NCBI GenBank assembly: GCA_945873145.1
Contig: CAMCBZ010000007.1
Location: 31,354-95,353 of the forward strand
DNA: 64,000 nt
Source: an uncultured Prevotella sp.
Lineage (GTDB): Bacteria > Bacteroidota > Bacteroidia > Bacteroidales > Bacteroidaceae
Reading direction: 5' to 3'
This document shows positions 16,411 to 25,094 of this stretch, piece by piece. The notes under the pieces were generated by a model. The model did no database searches. It was not told the DNA's origin and worked only from the letters and a program-made list of their open reading frames with translations. The position numbers were made by a program, and so were the translations under genes. Position 1 is the stretch's first letter. Each line of letters begins with the position of its first letter.

Positions 16411-16639
16411 ATTTTGGTTTGTTCATCTCGCTTTTCCCCATTTTCGTTTCTCTAGATTGAAAGTTCACGCGGACCTACTTTTGTAATATTTTCTACAAGG
16501 TCTATAAGTTTTAAGCACCTTTCGCCCAATAGATGCCCAGTGATGATCATTTGCTGAAGAAAGAAGCGTTTTAACAGAATAATTAGTGGCAGACCTTCAT
16601 ATTTCTTATTCTTCTGACGCAGATTTCGATTATTTTTTG
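16411..16639. other. Intergenic stretch without recognised gene
   Basis: About 230 bp of AT-rich sequence lie between the palindromic repeat and the promoter of the NlpE-like gene. A 78-codon minus-strand ORF (16452-16688) overlaps the promoter and has basic, low-information composition; I do not accept it as a gene. I see no RNA gene here. Confidence 0.5.
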
Positions 16640-16647
16640 TAAGTTTG
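16640..16647 (+). promoter_or_regulatory. Promoter -7 box for the NlpE-like gene
   Basis: TAAGTTTG follows a TTTTTTG run and precedes an untranslated leader of roughly 80 nt before the ATG at 16736. Confidence 0.6.
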
Positions 16648-16735
16648 CCAAAGAAATGGCGATGTCTATGAACTTTTAGTTGGATCATGCATTGCTATTG
16701 TCGAGTATTATTTACTAAATACCAATAACAAGTAT

Positions 16736-17170
16736 ATGAAGAAACTCATTCCTGCATTGGGCCTCGCCCTGATGATGGCAGCCTGCGGTGGCAAGAAAGC
16801 CCAGCCGGCTGCAAGTGCTGACTCCACAAAGGTGGCAACCAACGATAGTGCGGTTGTAGACACATCCTACTGTGGCACTTATCGCGGTACCCTGCCTGCA
16901 GCAGACTGTGAGGGCATTAAGACCGTGCTCACGATCAGTTCTGACAGTACCTATAATCTGTCGAGCGACTACATTGGCAAGAAAGACGGACAGTTCGTCA
17001 CCAGTGGCGTCTATCATCTCAAAGATGGTAAGCTCATAGAGCTCGTCACCCCTTCTTCCGGCGAGAAGACATACTACAAGGTGAAGGACGCCAAGTCCAT
17101 CGTTATGACCGACTCTCTTGGCACGGAGCCTGAGGGCGAGACGGCAAAATTCTATGTGTTAACGAAGTAA
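16736..17170 (+). CDS. NlpE-like lipoprotein (copper-resistance NlpE N-terminal domain)
   Basis: This 144-residue lipoprotein has the signal MKKLIPALGLALMMAAC and then a Ser/Ala-rich linker. The single small beta-barrel has the NlpE N-terminal signature YRGTLPAADCEGIKTVLTI, usually PCADC. NlpE senses surface attachment or copper stress in enterobacteria; in Bacteroidota these short forms have no proven role. The first Cys of the usual CxxC is Ala here, although another Cys lies nine residues earlier. It is monocistronic and convergent with the acetyltransferase gene. Confidence 0.8.
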   Translation: MKKLIPALGLALMMAACGGKKAQPAASADSTKVATNDSAVVDTSYCGTYRGTLPAADCEGIKTVLTISSDSTYNLSSDYIGKKDGQFVTSGVYHLKDGKLIELVTPSSGEKTYYKVKDAKSIVMTDSLGTEPEGETAKFYVLTK

Positions 17171-17232
17171 ACAGAACTTAAATTTTTAGAAGAGGGAAAA
17201 GCCGCGAGAGACTGGTAAACGAATAGTTACGC

Positions 17233-17742
17233 TTATTGTTTAGTGACTTTCTGATAAGCCAGTCTCTCGTCGCCATTGAGCAGATGGATGATGCCGCAAT
17301 AGCTGAATCCGGCTTTTTGTAGGCAATGCTGCATGATGAGATTGTCGCGATGTGTGTCGATGCGGATGTTGTCGGTGTGAGCGAAACAATAGCCGAGAAG
17401 TTCTGTCATCACCCCATGGCGGTCGGGCAGGCTGGCCACGCGGTGGATGACATAGTAGGGCTTCGCATCGTCGAGCCATCGGCCTTGCTCTATCTTGCGA
17501 TAGGTGATGTCGGGGCCGGGGATAAAGGCAAAGGTGGCGATGCTCGTGCCGGCTTCTTTCAGCAGATAGCAGTGGCCATGCTCAATGTCGTCTCGCAGTT
17601 GGTCCACAGAAGGGTGGTTGTCGTCCCACTGATGTAGATTGCCGTTTTCGCGCATGATGCGCCTTCCGGCATCTATCAGTCCGACCACTTCCGGCAGTTC
17701 TGTTATCCTGGCGCGTACCACTTCTCTTGTTGTTGTGTTCAT
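17233..17742 (-). CDS. GNAT-family N-acetyltransferase
   Basis: This 169-residue enzyme has the GNAT layout: an N-terminal helix pair (ITELPEVVGLIDAGRRIMRE), central strands, VIHRVASLPDRHGVMTELLGYCF at the acetyl-CoA site, and a C-terminal DTHRDNLIMQHCLQKAGFSYCG. The start at 17742 follows a TACCTTTG box at 17763-17770, which rules out the longer ORF. The substrate is unknown. Confidence 0.82.
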   Translation of the reverse strand: MNTTTREVVRARITELPEVVGLIDAGRRIMRENGNLHQWDDNHPSVDQLRDDIEHGHCYLLKEAGTSIATFAFIPGPDITYRKIEQGRWLDDAKPYYVIHRVASLPDRHGVMTELLGYCFAHTDNIRIDTHRDNLIMQHCLQKAGFSYCGIIHLLNGDERLAYQKVTKQ

Positions 17743-17762
17743 GATAAAGACTTTGTTTGGTA

Positions 17763-17770
17763 CAAAGGTA
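17763..17770 (-). promoter_or_regulatory. Promoter -7 box for the GNAT gene
   Basis: TACCTTTG on the minus strand lies 20 bp before the ATG at 17742. Confidence 0.65.
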
Positions 17771-17837
17771 TAACAAATCGATGAACCAGCCAAACATCAG
17801 ATACGACACAGAGAATGTTTATCTATATAATAAGGAG

Positions 17838-17877
17838 TGCCCTTCGTTGAGGTTAATGAAGCTTAAACCTAAGGGCA
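17838..17877 (+). promoter_or_regulatory. Possible leader hairpin upstream of the efflux operon
   Basis: The arms TGCCCTT (17838-17844) and AAGGGCA (17871-17877) enclose a second inner pairing (AGGTT/AACCT). It lies about 70 bp before the TolC-like ATG. No T tract follows, so it is not a normal terminator; a regulatory leader is a guess. Confidence 0.35.
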
Positions 17878-17943
17878 GTCACTAAACGAACGTCATCAAA
17901 TGGCATCAAAGAGTTATCATTTATCAGAAAAAATAAGTCGAAT

Positions 17944-19296
17944 ATGATTAAGAGAAACACAAAGATTCTAATGAGTGCTTTACTGTTGCTCGGCGGTAGC
18001 AACATGGCGCTTCAGGCCAAACAGTGGTCACTGAGCGACTGTGTCAACTATGCGTTGGCCAACAATATCTCGTTGCGCAAGACGGTAGTGAACTATCAGA
18101 GCGCGCAAGAGACCTTGTTGCAGAGCAAGTCGGCCCTGTTGCCCTCGCTGTCGGCGTCGACATCGCAAAACGTCACCTACAACCCGTGGCCCGAGCGTGG
18201 CAGCTACATGATTGCCGGCGACAAGGTGCAGACCAATGCCGACAAGGCTTACTACAATGGTTCATACGGCATCAACGCCTCCTGGACGGTATGGAACGGC
18301 AACAAAAACCACAATCAGGTGAAGCTCGACCAACTCTCCGTCGATGAGTCTCGCCTTGACTCCGCCACCACTGCCAACAGCATCCAGGAGCAGATCGCAC
18401 AGCTCTTCGTGCAGATCCTCTATTCCAAGGATGCCGTCGACGTCAACAAGGCCACACTTGAGGCTTCCAAGGCCAACGAGGCACGCGGCAAAGAATTTGT
18501 CAAGGTCGGCAGCATGAGCAAAGCCGATTTGGCACAGCTCACCGCCCAGCGCGCCCAAGATGAATACGCTGTAGTGCAGGCTGAGAGCAGTCTGAGAGAG
18601 TATAAGCGCCAGCTCAAGCAACTGCTGCAAATCACCAGTGAGGAGGAGTTTGACGTGGTCGTGCCGACTACGACTGATGCGATGGCCTTGGCAGCAGTGC
18701 CAAGCGTCTCGTCTGTCTATGAGAGTGCACTGGCCAACCGGCCGGAGATACAGCGTGCTGCGACAGCCATCAAGGCCAGCGACTTGCAGTTGAAGATAGC
18801 CAAAGCGGGGAAGATGCCTACTATCAGCTTAAACGCCGGACTGAACAGTAATACCACGTCGATGAGCAACAACAACTGGGGCACTCAGCTGAAAAACAAT
18901 TTCGCCTTTGGCGGTGGCGTGACGCTCAGCGTGCCACTCTTCGACAACCGGCAGACCAAAACCGCTGTCAACCGGGCCATCCTTGAGCGGCAGTCCAATG
19001 AGCTTGACCTTCGCGACAAGCAGACCACGCTCTATTCCACCATCGAAAACTATTGGTTGCAGGCGGTGAACAACCAGGCGCAATACCGAAGTGCCAAGGT
19101 CAGCACCGAGAGCGCGCAAACCAGTTATAACCTGCTGCAAGAGCAGTTTAAGCAAAACTTGAAGAATGTCATTGAGCTCATGAATGGTAAGAATGCGCTG
19201 CTCAAGGCACAGCAAGCTGAACTGCAAGCTAAGTATCTGGCTATCCTCAATCAGGATATGCTGAAATTCTATCAAAACGGAACCTTGAAACAATAA
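17944..19296 (+). CDS. TolC-family outer-membrane efflux protein
   Basis: This 450-residue outer-membrane channel belongs to a tripartite exporter. The signal peptide ends near LQAKQWS. Two repeated OEP domains follow, each with long amphipathic helices: SLSDCVNYALANNISLRKTVVNYQSAQETLLQSKSALLPSL at the start and PEIQRAATAIKASDLQLKIAKAGKMPTISL in the second half. It is the first gene of a plus-strand operon with an adaptor, an ATPase and a permease, so this is a MacAB/TolC-like pump. No regulator gene is adjacent. Confidence 0.93.
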   Translation: MIKRNTKILMSALLLLGGSNMALQAKQWSLSDCVNYALANNISLRKTVVNYQSAQETLLQSKSALLPSLSASTSQNVTYNPWPERGSYMIAGDKVQTNADKAYYNGSYGINASWTVWNGNKNHNQVKLDQLSVDESRLDSATTANSIQEQIAQLFVQILYSKDAVDVNKATLEASKANEARGKEFVKVGSMSKADLAQLTAQRAQDEYAVVQAESSLREYKRQLKQLLQITSEEEFDVVVPTTTDAMALAAVPSVSSVYESALANRPEIQRAATAIKASDLQLKIAKAGKMPTISLNAGLNSNTTSMSNNNWGTQLKNNFAFGGGVTLSVPLFDNRQTKTAVNRAILERQSNELDLRDKQTTLYSTIENYWLQAVNNQAQYRSAKVSTESAQTSYNLLQEQFKQNLKNVIELMNGKNALLKAQQAELQAKYLAILNQDMLKFYQNGTLKQ

Positions 19297-19377
19297 GAGA
19301 GTACGAACACAACACAGACACAGCACGAATCAAACACAAGCAAGAAAACACAAAACAGAAATTGATAAAAGAGAAAA

Positions 19378-20613
19378 ATGAAAAGGATTAAAATCAGCAA
19401 AGTCTGGATATTGGTCGCCATCGTTGTCGTGCTGGCCGTGGTGGCTTTCCTCTTATCCGGCAACAAAAAGAAAGAGCAGGTGCAGTTCAACACCGCCGAG
19501 GTGGCTCCTGACAACATTGTGAACACGGTGACGGCTACGGGTACAATAGAGCCGGTGACTTCCGTCACGGTGGGTACTCAGGTGTCGGGTATCGTCAGCA
19601 AGCTCTATGTCGACTACAACAGTGTGGTGAAGAAAGGACAGGTCATCGCTGAACTCGACAAGTCAAACCTGATCAGTGAACTGAACTCAGCGAAGGCAAA
19701 CCTCGAACAGGCCAAGGCTTCACTGGCAAGCGCAGAGAGCAGTCTGAGCTATCAGGCTGCCAACTTCCGCCGCAACAAGACGCTCTATCAGAAGGGACTC
19801 ATCTCGGGCAATGACTACGAGAGCGCCCGTCTGAGCTATCAGACGGCGATGGCCAGTGTGTCCTCTGCACGCGACCAGGTGTCGGCAGCCCGTGAGCAAG
19901 TGGAAAAAGCGCAGACCAACCTGGGCTACGCCACGATCACCTCGCCAATCGACGGTATCGTGCTCTCGAAGAGCGTGGAGGAAGGGCAGACGGTGGCCGC
20001 CAGCTTCAGTACGCCTACGCTGTTCACCATTGCCAAGGACTTGACCAATATGCAGGTGGTGGCCGATGTTGATGAGGCCGACATCGGCAACGTGAAGGTG
20101 GGAGAGCGCGTGACGTTTACCGTGGATGCTTATCCCGACAACACTTTCTCCGGTACGGTCAAGCAGGTGCGACAGGAAGCCACAACCACCAACAATGTGG
20201 TGACTTACTCTGTCGTGATCAGTGCGCCGAATGCCGACTTGAAGCTGAAACCGGGACTGACGGCTACGGTCACCATCTATACTCAGGAGAACAAGGGTGT
20301 GCTCAGCGTGCCCAGCAAGGCACTCCGCTTCACACCCGAGAAAGAGACTGTTGGCGGCATGAAGATCAAAGACATCGCCAACGCCAAGAACAAGGTTTGG
20401 ACGATTGAGGGCAACACTGTGGTGGCTCATCGTGTCAATATTGGTATGACAGACGGTTCGCATACTCAGATACTTAGTGGCATCCGTCGTGGAGCTAAGG
20501 TCATCACGGGCATCAGTTCCGCTACGCCCGATGATGACAGCAGTGACGACGCGGCTTCTTCCGGCGAGTCCAGTCCGTTTGCACCAAAAGGACCGGGAAG
20601 CAAGAAGAAATGA
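19378..20613 (+). CDS. MacA-like periplasmic adaptor (HlyD/RND-type MFP)
   Basis: This 411-residue membrane fusion protein has one N-terminal membrane helix (VWILVAIVVVLAVVAFLL). A lipoyl/hairpin region has VTVGTQVSGIVSKLYVDYNSVVKKGQVIAELD, then a coiled-coil rich in Ala/Gln (residues 105-185), and a beta-barrel ending TVTIYTQENKGVLSVPSKALRF. The C-terminus is Ser/Asp-rich. It would join the inner-membrane permease to the TolC-like channel. It lies 81 bp after the channel gene. Confidence 0.92.
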   Translation: MKRIKISKVWILVAIVVVLAVVAFLLSGNKKKEQVQFNTAEVAPDNIVNTVTATGTIEPVTSVTVGTQVSGIVSKLYVDYNSVVKKGQVIAELDKSNLISELNSAKANLEQAKASLASAESSLSYQAANFRRNKTLYQKGLISGNDYESARLSYQTAMASVSSARDQVSAAREQVEKAQTNLGYATITSPIDGIVLSKSVEEGQTVAASFSTPTLFTIAKDLTNMQVVADVDEADIGNVKVGERVTFTVDAYPDNTFSGTVKQVRQEATTTNNVVTYSVVISAPNADLKLKPGLTATVTIYTQENKGVLSVPSKALRFTPEKETVGGMKIKDIANAKNKVWTIEGNTVVAHRVNIGMTDGSHTQILSGIRRGAKVITGISSATPDDDSSDDAASSGESSPFAPKGPGSKKK

Positions 20614-20752
20614 TGAGTGTTGAATGATGAATGTTGAGTGTTGAATGATGAATGGAAACAATATTGAGTGTTCAATGTTGAATGTTGAATAGGAGCAATG
20701 TTGAATGCTCAATGTTGAAGGATGATTGATTCAACAAAACAGAAAAGCCACA
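20614..20752. repeat. Low-complexity GTTGAATGATGAATG operon spacer
   Basis: The 139-bp gap between the adaptor and the ATPase genes is mostly degenerate copies of TGTTGAATGATGAATG and TGTTGAGTGTT. No reading frame is supported. It resembles the spacer at 3818-3898 in the same transcript sense. Confidence 0.75.
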
Positions 20753-21535
20753 ATGAACAACAATAATCATGATAACAGCAATGGCGACAACCGCAAAGTC
20801 GTCATTGAGTTGCGCGATGTGAAGCGTGACTTCTTGGTCGGCGACGAAACCGTACATGCGCTGCGTGGGGTGTCGTTCAAGATCTATAAAGGTGAGTTTG
20901 TCACCATCATGGGTAAGTCCGGTTCCGGAAAGTCCACGCTTCTCAACCAGCTCGGCTGTCTCGACACGCCCACGAGCGGCGACTATTTCCTCGATGGCGT
21001 CTCCGTGCGCACAATGTCGAAAAGCCAGCGTGCCGTGCTGCGCAACCGCAAGATAGGTTTTATCTTTCAGAACTATAATCTGCTGCCAAAGACGACATCG
21101 GTGGAGAACGTGGAGCTGCCGCTGATGTACAATCCCGATGTGTCGGCCCAAGAACGTTTCCGTCGGTCGGTAGAAGCCTTGAAGGCTGTGGGACTGGGCG
21201 ACAGACTCTATCACAAGTCCAACCAGATGTCGGGTGGTCAGATGCAGCGTGTGGCCATCGCCCGCGCGCTGGTCAACAATCCTGCCGTGATTCTCGCTGA
21301 TGAGGCAACGGGTAATCTTGATACCCGTACGTCGTTTGAGATCCTCGTGCTCTTTCAGAAACTCTATGCCGAGGGACGCACGATCATCTTCGTGACTCAC
21401 AATCCCGATATCGCACACTATTCCTGCCGCAACATCCAGTTGCGTGACGGACGTGTCATCAGCGACGAGTATAACCCACATATACAAAGCGCCGCGGAGG
21501 GCCTCGCCGCTCTTCCGGCCAATACCGACGAATAG
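20753..21535 (+). CDS. MacB/LolD-type ABC ATP-binding protein
   Basis: This 260-residue ATPase energises the exporter. Walker A GKSGSGKST is near residue 55, the Q-loop is in IFQNYNLLPKTTSVENVELPLMY, the signature MSGGQMQR and Walker B ILADEATGNLDT follow, and the H-loop is VTHNPDIA. It is separate from its permease, unlike E. coli MacB where the two are fused. I start at the ATG at 20753; the ORF-track TTG start lies in the repeat spacer. Confidence 0.93.
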   Translation: MNNNNHDNSNGDNRKVVIELRDVKRDFLVGDETVHALRGVSFKIYKGEFVTIMGKSGSGKSTLLNQLGCLDTPTSGDYFLDGVSVRTMSKSQRAVLRNRKIGFIFQNYNLLPKTTSVENVELPLMYNPDVSAQERFRRSVEALKAVGLGDRLYHKSNQMSGGQMQRVAIARALVNNPAVILADEATGNLDTRTSFEILVLFQKLYAEGRTIIFVTHNPDIAHYSCRNIQLRDGRVISDEYNPHIQSAAEGLAALPANTDE

Positions 21536-21540
21536 GAAAC

Positions 21541-22779
21541 ATGAACTATACCAATCTTTTCAAAATAGCCCTGCGTGCGATTATGGCCAACAAGATGCGG
21601 TCGTTTCTCACGGCACTGGGCATTATCATTGGCGTGGCGTCGGTCATCACGATGCTCGCCATCGGACAGGGGTCGAAGCGAAGCATTCAGGCCAACATTG
21701 CAGAGATGGGTTCCAATATGATCATGATCCATCCGGGTGCCGACATGCGCGGTGGCGTGCGTCAGGATCCGTCGGCCATGCAGACACTGAAACTCTCGGA
21801 CTATGAGTCACTGCGCGATGAGTGCAACTACATCAAGGGCATCAGCCCTGTGGTCAGCAGTTCGGGACAGTTTATCTATGGCAACAACAACACGCAGTCG
21901 ACGCTCTATGGTGTCAACCGGGAGTACCTCGACATACGCCAGCTGAGCGTCAGCGACGGCGACATGTTCACCGATCAGGACATCAAGGCGGGCGCGAAGG
22001 TGTGTATCCTCGGACAGACCGTGGTGGACTATCTCTTCCCCGACGGCAGTGATCCCGTGGGGCGTGTGGTACGCTTCAACACCATTCCCTTTCGTGTCAT
22101 CGGCGTGCTGAAGAAGAAAGGCTACAACTCCATGGGCATGGATCAGGACGATCTTGTACTCGCACCTTACACGACGGTGATGAAGCGAATCCTCGCCCAG
22201 ACCTATCTGAGCGAGATACAGGCCTCGGCGATCACCGAGGATGTCACCGACAAAGCAACGGCAGAGATGACCACCATCCTTCGACGCAACCATAAACTCA
22301 AGGATGCCACAGACACTACACAGGGCGACGACGACGATTTCAACATACGGTCGCAGGAAGAACTTTCGTCGATGATGAATTCCACCACCGACATGATGAC
22401 CATTCTCCTGGGCTGTGTGGCAGGCATCTCGCTGATAGTGGGTGGTATTGGCATCATGAACATCATGTATGTCAGCGTCACTGAGCGCACCCGCGAGATC
22501 GGTTTGCGCATGAGTGTCGGCGCCCGTGGCGTGGACATCCTCAATCAGTTCCTCATCGAAGCCATCATGCTGAGTGTCACGGGTGGCATCATCGGTGTGT
22601 TGCTCGGCATTGGTGCCAGTTATGCCGTGAAGCTGTTTGCCCACTGGCCCATCTACATAGAGTTGTGGAGCATCATCATGAGTTTTGCAGTCTGTACGTT
22701 CACGGGCGTTTTCTTCGGCTGGTATCCTGCCAAGAAAGCAGCGCGTTTGGATCCAATCGAGGCAATCCGGTATGAGTAG
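21541..22779 (+). CDS. MacB-type FtsX-domain ABC permease
   Basis: This 412-residue membrane subunit has a first helix (SFLTALGIIIGVASVITMLAIG) and a large periplasmic MacB_PCD domain (about 45-280). Three C-terminal helices follow, starting at TTDMMTILLGCVAGISLIVGGIGIMNIMYVSVTERTREIGLRMSVGAR, the FtsX signature. It begins 5 bp after the ATPase stop. With the three upstream genes it completes a MacAB/TolC-type pump that probably exports a peptide, siderophore, antibiotic or lipid; the substrate is unknown. Confidence 0.94.
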   Translation: MNYTNLFKIALRAIMANKMRSFLTALGIIIGVASVITMLAIGQGSKRSIQANIAEMGSNMIMIHPGADMRGGVRQDPSAMQTLKLSDYESLRDECNYIKGISPVVSSSGQFIYGNNNTQSTLYGVNREYLDIRQLSVSDGDMFTDQDIKAGAKVCILGQTVVDYLFPDGSDPVGRVVRFNTIPFRVIGVLKKKGYNSMGMDQDDLVLAPYTTVMKRILAQTYLSEIQASAITEDVTDKATAEMTTILRRNHKLKDATDTTQGDDDDFNIRSQEELSSMMNSTTDMMTILLGCVAGISLIVGGIGIMNIMYVSVTERTREIGLRMSVGARGVDILNQFLIEAIMLSVTGGIIGVLLGIGASYAVKLFAHWPIYIELWSIIMSFAVCTFTGVFFGWYPAKKAARLDPIEAIRYE

Positions 22780-22803
22780 TCTCGATGGATATTAGTTATA
22801 AGG

Positions 22804-22831
22804 CGGCCGTCACGATGCTTTCGTGGCGGTC
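22804..22831 (+). terminator. Terminator after the efflux operon
   Basis: The hairpin GGCCGTCACGA/TCGTGGCGGTC has a short loop and G-U pairs, followed by GTTTCTGTT. Confidence 0.6.
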
Positions 22832-22978
22832 GTTTCTGTTATACTGAACCTCTTCCTTATTATTCCAGTTCACTTCATACTGGCTTTCATATTCCTGTCA
22901 TCGTTCAGCTACAGTCTGTTTCCTGCTGAGTGACGCTTATTATTTGGTGCATCTCTTTGCGCTTTGCGTTTTTTTTTG

Positions 22979-22986
22979 TAAGTTTG
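22979..22986 (+). promoter_or_regulatory. Promoter -7 box for the oxidoreductase operon
   Basis: TAAGTTTG lies 14 bp before the ATG at 23001, after a run of T. It sets the start downstream of the ORF-track start. Confidence 0.7.
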
Positions 22987-23000
22987 CAAAAAAGAATGTT

Positions 23001-23984
23001 ATGAAAGAGATCAGTTGGGGATTCATAGGTTGTGGCGAGGTGACAGAGAAGAAGTCCGGCCCCGCTTTCAACGTTGTGGAGGGATCGCATGTCGAGGCTG
23101 TGATGAGCCGCAACGAGGACAAGGCGCGCTCCTATGCCGAGCGTCATCATATCCGCAAGTGGTATACCGATGCCCAGCAGCTCATCGACGACCCTGATGT
23201 CAACGCCATCTATATTGCCACGCCACCTTCGAGTCATGCCACATTCGCCATCATGGCCATGCGGGCCCATAAGCCTTGCTATGTCGAGAAGCCCTTGGCG
23301 TCGAGCTATGAGGATTGTCTGCGCATCAACCGCATCAGCGAGATGACCGGTGTGCCCTGTTTTGTGGCCTATTACCGTCGCTATCTTCCTTACTTCCAAA
23401 AGGTGGAGGAGATCATCAACGACGGCACGCTGGGAAAGATCCTCAATGTGCAGATACAGTTCTCCGTGCCACCGCGCGACCTCGACTACCGTGCCGGCAA
23501 CACGCTGCCGTGGCGTCTGCAACCTGATATTTCGGGTGGCGGCTACTTCTATGATCTGGCTCCGCACCAGCTGGACATCCTGCAACATATCTTCGGCGTC
23601 ATCACGCGGGCCCATGGCTATCCCACCAACCGTGCTCATCTCTATAAGGCTGAGGACACGATCAGTGCCGCCTTTATCTTTGCCTCAGGCATCCCAGGCA
23701 GTGCGTCGTGGTGTTTCGTGGGGCATGAGAGCGCCAAGGAAGACCGCATCACCGTGGTTGGCGACAAAGGCTCGCTCTACTTCTCGGTCTACAACTACGA
23801 TCCCATTCATGTCGTGACCAGCGAGGGCAATGTCAGCTACGTCGTCCCCAATCCATCCTATGTGCAGTTGCCGATTATCCGTGAGGTGATCCGCCATCTG
23901 CAAGGCGAGGCAGAATGCGAGTGCACGAGTGTGAGTGCTACTCCGGTCAACTGGGTGATGGACCGCATACTTGGTAAGTTCTGA
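23001..23984 (+). CDS. Gfo/Idh/MocA-family NAD(P)-dependent oxidoreductase
   Basis: This 327-residue sugar- or cyclitol-type dehydrogenase has the Rossmann start WGFIGCGEVTEKKSGPAF, the family EKP motif in CYVEKPLASS near residue 98, and a C-terminal beta sheet domain with the DLAPHQLDILQHIFG catalytic His region. It starts after its own promoter and its stop overlaps the next ATG (TGATG), so the DUF4421 gene is coupled to it. The substrate is unknown. Confidence 0.9.
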   Translation: MKEISWGFIGCGEVTEKKSGPAFNVVEGSHVEAVMSRNEDKARSYAERHHIRKWYTDAQQLIDDPDVNAIYIATPPSSHATFAIMAMRAHKPCYVEKPLASSYEDCLRINRISEMTGVPCFVAYYRRYLPYFQKVEEIINDGTLGKILNVQIQFSVPPRDLDYRAGNTLPWRLQPDISGGGYFYDLAPHQLDILQHIFGVITRAHGYPTNRAHLYKAEDTISAAFIFASGIPGSASWCFVGHESAKEDRITVVGDKGSLYFSVYNYDPIHVVTSEGNVSYVVPNPSYVQLPIIREVIRHLQGEAECECTSVSATPVNWVMDRILGKF

Positions 23985-25060
23985 TGTCGATGTTGAGGCT
24001 TCGATACGTTATATTTCTCCTTTTCTGCATGATCGCTCTGCTGTCGTGGGGCGACGAATGCAGCGATTCCACACAGCACAAGATCAGCCGTGTGCGCAGG
24101 ATTGTGCGTAATTTTTCCAGCATCGACACCACGTACATAGAGCCGCAACACTACAACTGGTCGGCAATGATTCAGAACACCAACACGTTTGAGAGCTACC
24201 ACTTGCGCAACAAAAATGGACATGAGTATTATTTCTCACCCGATCCTTCGTATAAGTTGGGCCCTTATTTCGGTTGGCGGTGGGTTTTCCTGGGCTATAC
24301 CATCGACTTGGTGCATTTGGGTGCTTCGGACAAGAAGCAGGACTTTAACCTGAGTTTATACAGCAATCAGATTGGCGTGGATCTCTTCTACCGCAAATCA
24401 GGCAATGACTATCACATTGCGCGTGTTGATCTCGGAAAGAAGTATGATACGTCGGCAATGAAGAATGTGGACTTCAAAGACTTGAGTTCTTCCATCAAGG
24501 GCTTTAACCTCTACTATATATTTAACCACAGAAAATTCTCATATCCAGCTGCTTACGCACAGAGTACGAGGCAGAAACGCTCATGCGGTAGCGCCATTGC
24601 AGGTATCGGATATACCAAGCATAGCCTCGACATCAATTGGACGGCTCTGCAGGAACTGGCATCTACAAGACTGTCGAAAGAAGCCATGTCGGTGTTGGAC
24701 TCCTCGATGACTTTCAGTAACATCGACTATTCAGCCTACAACATTTCCGGGGGATACGCTTATAACTGGGTTTTCGCACGCAATTTCTTGTTCGACATCT
24801 CGGTGCAGGCCTGTCTGGCATATAAGCGGGCAACCAATGAGGTGAAGTCAGCAAATCTCAAGAATTTCCTGGACTTTGACTTCCGCAACTTGAATGTCGA
24901 TGGTGTCGTGAGAAGTGCTGTCGTGTGGAACAACAACCGGTGGTATGCCGGATGCAGCTCTGTATGGCAGTTCATCACTTATTACCGCAAGGAGTTCTAC
25001 ACCAATAATATTTTCGGGAGCCTCTATTTCTATGTAGGTTTCAACTTTGGAAAGCGATAA
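23984..25060 (+). CDS. DUF4421-like outer-membrane protein
   Basis: This 358-residue protein has an N-terminal hydrophobic signal (YVIFLLFCMIALLSWG). The body has alternating aromatic strands typical of an outer-membrane barrel: FGWRWVFLGYTIDLVHLG, FNLSLYSNQIGVDLFYRKSG and the C-terminal LYFYVGFNFGKR. I recognise the pattern of the DUF4421 family of Bacteroidota, with moderate certainty; no function is known to me. It overlaps the oxidoreductase stop and is followed after 34 bp by the DUF1460 gene. Confidence 0.65.
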   Translation: MSMLRLRYVIFLLFCMIALLSWGDECSDSTQHKISRVRRIVRNFSSIDTTYIEPQHYNWSAMIQNTNTFESYHLRNKNGHEYYFSPDPSYKLGPYFGWRWVFLGYTIDLVHLGASDKKQDFNLSLYSNQIGVDLFYRKSGNDYHIARVDLGKKYDTSAMKNVDFKDLSSSIKGFNLYYIFNHRKFSYPAAYAQSTRQKRSCGSAIAGIGYTKHSLDINWTALQELASTRLSKEAMSVLDSSMTFSNIDYSAYNISGGYAYNWVFARNFLFDISVQACLAYKRATNEVKSANLKNFLDFDFRNLNVDGVVRSAVVWNNNRWYAGCSSVWQFITYYRKEFYTNNIFGSLYFYVGFNFGKR

Positions 25061-25094
25061 ACACGATATTTCAATCAGGATAATAGCTCATCAG

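Noticed and set aside
16452-16688. 78-codon minus-strand ORF in the intergenic region
   Set aside because: It covers the promoter of the NlpE-like gene, has no family resemblance and lacks a promoter of its own.
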